DNA of 64,000 nucleotides, from the NCBI RefSeq assembly GCF_900637685.1, contig NZ_LR134388.1, positions 2,491,501-2,555,500 of the forward strand, read 5' to 3'. Numbering within the stretch: position 1 is the first letter of the stretch; each line of letters opens with the position of its first letter. The position numbers and the translations under genes were made by a program. The notes beneath the pieces are model-generated. The model ran no database searches, was not told the DNA's origin, and worked only from the letters and a program-made list of their open reading frames with translations. Shown here piece after piece: positions 62,687 to 64,000 of the stretch. This stretch comes from Legionella sainthelensi (GTDB lineage: Bacteria; Pseudomonadota; Gammaproteobacteria; Legionellales; Legionellaceae).

Positions 62687-62885
62687 CTAAAAGAATAATA
62701 ATCCACCAAATATTAGCGATATGGAATATACGGATTCAATGTAATAAACCATCCCACTTAGTTGGAATTTATTCGGCTTGATACCTTTATTTTCAATTAT
62801 CACTAAGGATGGTCGATGAGGACCTGAATAATTGCTACTTACATTTGGCTTTTCTTTTCTCCCTATACCATTCTTAAAATCAATA
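62687..62885 (-). pseudogene. 3' end of a gene cut by the IS630 element
   Basis: The minus strand is open from the left edge of the IS630 element down to TAG at 62687-62689: GIGRKEKPNVSSNYSGPHRP, SLVIIENKGIKPNKFQLSGM and a hydrophobic end YSISLIFGGLLFF. About 64 residues remain. The 5' part is not found on the other side of the element, where an integrase fragment lies instead. Function unknown. Confidence 0.4.
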
Positions 62886-63774
62886 AGCAGACCGCATTAA
62901 ATATCTATAAAAAACAATGCAGTTAGTGTACTCTGACGATTTTTTATAGGCAAGTTTTGAAAAATGATAAGGATTGAGGAGTTACTCGGAAAATCACCTG
63001 AGGAATATGGTTATCAGGAAGCAGGATGGCAGATTAATTTGTTGCGAGATTGGTTTGAAAAACAAGGCGTGTCTGCTTGTGATAACACGTTGGTAACATC
63101 ACTTAATCGATTAGGCTTTGTGTATAAACGATTTTCAAAAACGTTACCTGCAAATGCTCCATCCTCGACTGAGAAAAAAGTACGAATAAGTGAGATTGTT
63201 GAGGAGATTAGGAAAGATAGTGGAACGGATATTGAAATACTTTTCGCGGATGAGTCTCATTTTTCAAACCAACCATATGTCAGTCGAGGTTGGTTTAAAA
63301 GTGGTAAAAAAGTAGTCAATACTGTGAAAGCCAGACTGAGCAAGGCTATTTTTGGCGCATTAAACATGCGAACAAGCTGATTTTATTGGAAGCAGGCGGA
63401 TACAGGAAATAGCCAGCAATTGATCCTGTTCTTGCATCAACTTCATCAAGCAAATCCTAATAAAAAGTTAATGATCGTTCTCGATAATGGACCAATACAC
63501 AAAAGTAAGAAGGTTCAGAGGTTTGTTCAAAAGAATGACTGGGTGCAACTTCTTTTTCTTCCTGCATACTCACCTGAATACAATCCAATTGAACGATTTT
63601 GGCAATGGTTAAAGCAGAGAGTCTGGGGTTCTAAGTCATTTTCTACTATGGAAGAGCTCTTACAGAAAATACGAAAGTTAGTTTGGCACTTTCATGAAGG
63701 GAGGACGGTTTCAAAAATCAATTTTAATTATAATGCTTATACTGATTTGTTATAGATATTTAATGCGGTCTGCT
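62886..63774 (+). mobile_element. IS630-family insertion sequence with TA target duplication
   Basis: The ends are perfect 25-bp inverted repeats starting AGCAGACCGCATTAAATATC (62886-62910 and 63750-63774), flanked by TA on both sides (62884-62885 and 63775-63776), as expected for IS630/Tc1-mariner elements. At 889 bp it is short for the family, because the transposase lacks its N-terminal region. Confidence 0.92.
62964..63755 (+). pseudogene. IS630-family transposase, 5'-truncated and with an in-frame stop
   Basis: The frame runs from 62964 to 63755 with one internal TGA at 63378-63380, where ALNMRTS meets FYWKQADTGNSQQ; a Gly codon GGA to TGA change would explain it. Seen are a winged-helix part (GYQEAGWQINLLRDWFEKQG), the first Asp in LFADESHFSN, the second in MIVLDNGPIHKSKK, and the Glu in LPAYSPEYNPIERFWQWLKQ. 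The usual N-terminal helix-turn-helix (about 70 residues) is missing although the element ends are intact, so an internal deletion is likely. It cannot be active on its own. Confidence 0.85.
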
Positions 63775-63776
63775 TA

Positions 63777-64000
63777 TGTATCCTAGCCATTGGTTAGCCA
63801 TTATAAGTAAACACAAATTCTTCATGTTTACCCCTCTGGCTTTCAACAGCCTCCTTTGCCGTTTGGTTACATACTACCAGACGCTCTTCACCATTTCTAA
63901 CGAGCTCAGGCGGGATAATAAAACCAATAAATGTGACATCTCTGGAATGGCGGAGCATATGGGGTGTGAATTCAAAATGCTCATGCTCTGGTAAGAATGC
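63777..64000 (-). pseudogene. Second integrase fragment, running off the right edge
   Basis: The minus strand reads FEFTPHMLRHSRDV, FIIPPELVRNGEERLVVCNQ, AKEAVESQRGKHEEFVFTYN, then G, a TAA stop and PMARIH before the IS630 edge. This is the middle of the same integrase family as the remnant at 61604 and overlaps it at YNGxPMxRIH, so it is a second gene copy, not the missing half of the first. The gene has an in-frame stop, was cut by the insertion, and its N-terminal part lies beyond the window. Confidence 0.72.

Overview
The window reads as chromosome of a Legionella species (Gammaproteobacteria). It is AT-rich and carries ordinary Legionella-type housekeeping genes (ligA, rmuC, mfd, tldD, pdxJ, recO, era, lspA, ileS, ribF and a complete ccmA-I cytochrome c maturation operon). 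Between them sit several large proteins that look like Dot/Icm-type effectors: ankyrin repeats, coiled coils, a YopT-like protease core, hydrophobic C-terminal tails and Glu-rich C-termini. The species cannot be fixed from sequence alone; nothing forces L. pneumophila.

Layout. 0-2.6 kb: end of a PRC-barrel gene, a complete IS4-type element with a 9-bp target duplication, and a His-rich membrane protein. 2.6-9.4 kb: a peptide ABC transporter (solute-binding protein and two permeases, no ATPases) with a 192-bp foreign-looking insert, then ligA. 9.5-16 kb: secreted hydrolase, Ig-like exported protein, rmuC, a gap with DnaA-box-like sites, an McbG-like pentapeptide protein and a YopT-like/ankyrin-like effector candidate. 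16-29 kb: mfd, a collapsed binding-protein pseudogene, tldD, a nitrilase-family amidase, a BI-1 protein, a GGDEF/EAL protein and the era-recO-pdxJ operon. 29-42 kb: two large effector-like genes, a KDPG-aldolase-like protein without its lysine, an IS481 element, a Tle1/DUF2235-like hydrolase, a LysR regulator and a further effector candidate. 42-53 kb: lspA-ileS, ribF, a universal stress protein and the ccm operon. 53-64 kb: an effector candidate, tRNA-Phe, then an eroded island between two 81-bp copies of the tRNA-Phe 3' end. That island holds an ISL3 element, remnants of type I restriction-modification genes (hsdM and hsdR ends), a 1004-residue ankyrin protein with 37-residue tandem repeats, and small decayed genes. 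Beyond it lie two integrase remnants and an IS630 element.

A striking global feature is that many genes, including ones expected to be essential (era, ileS), are broken by single-base length changes, nearly all in short A/T runs. Most reading-frame breaks here are therefore probably sequence errors rather than dead genes. I give the full gene extents and note the breaks. True decay (large deletions, scattered stops) is concentrated at 19.6-19.9 kb and 56-64 kb.
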